Assembly (NCBI RefSeq): GCF_036417845.1
Contig: NC_089981.1
Span: 20,418,001 to 20,482,000 of the forward strand
From: Apteryx mantelli
Lineage: Eukaryota; Chordata; Aves; Apterygiformes; Apterygidae
Direction: 5' to 3'
Length of the DNA: 64,000 bases
Positions within the stretch are counted from its first letter, which is position 1; every line of letters begins with the position of its first letter. Below, piece after piece: positions 63,609 through 64,000 of the stretch. The position numbers and the translations under genes are program-made. Under the pieces are notes generated by a model. It was given only the letters and a program-made list of their open reading frames with translations, searched no databases and was not told where the DNA came from.

Positions 63609-63929
63609 TGTGACCTGCAAGTGCGTTGCAACCGGGTTAAACACCAGTGCGGCCGGGAGAGCCGGTCCCCTCCCTGGTGAAGAACGGGGCGCCGGAAGCA
63701 GCCGCCCAGCACGGCCTTTAAAGCCGTATCCAAACTCTTCGGTCTGTTCCGGGGTGCAGGCAGCGAGGAGGCAGCGCCTTGCCGGAGCTCGGCCCCCCTT
63801 TCCCCCGTGCTGGGGCGGCAGCGGGGCCCCGGCGCTCTCTCGGGGAAGACGAGCTCCTTGCTTAGCAGCGGGAGGGCAGCAAGCGGGGTCTGGTCCTCGA
63901 GGGGGGCGAGCGGGGCCGCGTCAGGCCCC

Positions 63930-64000
63930 CTACCTCCACACGACGATGATGATGATCGCCACCATGGCCCCAGCCAGCAGCAGCGAGCTGATGATGTTCA
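63930..64000 (-). CDS. C-terminal end of a second IFITM-like gene, cut by the window edge
   Basis: The last 22 complete codons and stop of a minus-strand exon. The visible peptide is NIISSLLLAGAMVAI followed by IIIVVWR and a stop. It is a hydrophobic C-terminal membrane helix with a short basic end, matching the end of IFITM proteins, where LNI (after a KY or similar) precedes the last helix. The partial codon at the edge ends in TG, compatible with the Leu of LNI. Its position directly beyond IFITM5 is where the antiviral IFITM genes lie in the vertebrate locus. IFITM proteins restrict fusion of enveloped viruses. Which paralogue this is cannot be decided from 22 residues. Confidence 0.7.
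   Translation of the reverse strand, partial: NIISSLLLAGAMVAIIIIVVWR

Overview
The window is nuclear DNA of a land vertebrate, most likely a bird. All identified genes are intron-containing vertebrate genes with short introns, CpG-island promoters, a CR1 LINE of avian type and old amniote repeats (CORE-SINE/MIR and L3/CR1-like remnants). The species cannot be fixed from sequence alone. The gene order matches the mammalian block BET1L - RIC8A - SIRT3 - PSMD13 - (COX8B) - PGGHG - IFITM5 - IFITM, which lies on human 11p15.5.

Layout, left to right: the 5' half of BET1L (-, cut by the left edge); a GC-rich divergent promoter with a duplicated YY1-like module; RIC8A (+, 10 coding exons, 539 aa); about 4 kb of intergenic DNA; SIRT3 (-, 6 exons, 378 aa with a mitochondrial leader); a 294-bp divergent promoter; PSMD13 (+, 13 exons, 376 aa) with a CR1 in intron 11; a two-exon COX8 gene (-, 69 aa) in the position of COX8B; about 6 kb without a recognised gene (where mammals carry NLRP6) holding an old LINE remnant; PGGHG/ATHL1 (+, 13 coding exons, 693 aa); about 4.3 kb of intergenic DNA with a CORE-SINE; IFITM5 (-, 2 exons, 135 aa, TATA promoter); and the last codons of a second IFITM-like gene (-, cut by the right edge). 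Exons were joined by eye using GT/AG sites, reading-frame continuity and recalled human orthologues. Every complete gene joins into one open frame ending in a stop.

Functional themes: Golgi SNARE traffic (BET1L), a chaperone/exchange factor for G-protein alpha subunits (RIC8A), mitochondrial regulation and respiration (SIRT3, COX8B), the proteasome lid (PSMD13), and collagen or bone biology plus membrane restriction (PGGHG, IFITM5, IFITM). These genes are linked by ancient synteny, not by an operon-like pathway. I found no convincing unknown gene system. The most informative items are the intact COX8B-type gene, the shared or divergent promoters, the duplicated YY1-like module, the CpG-rich RIC8A 3'UTR, a 29-bp block shared by two distant sites, and several repeat fossils.
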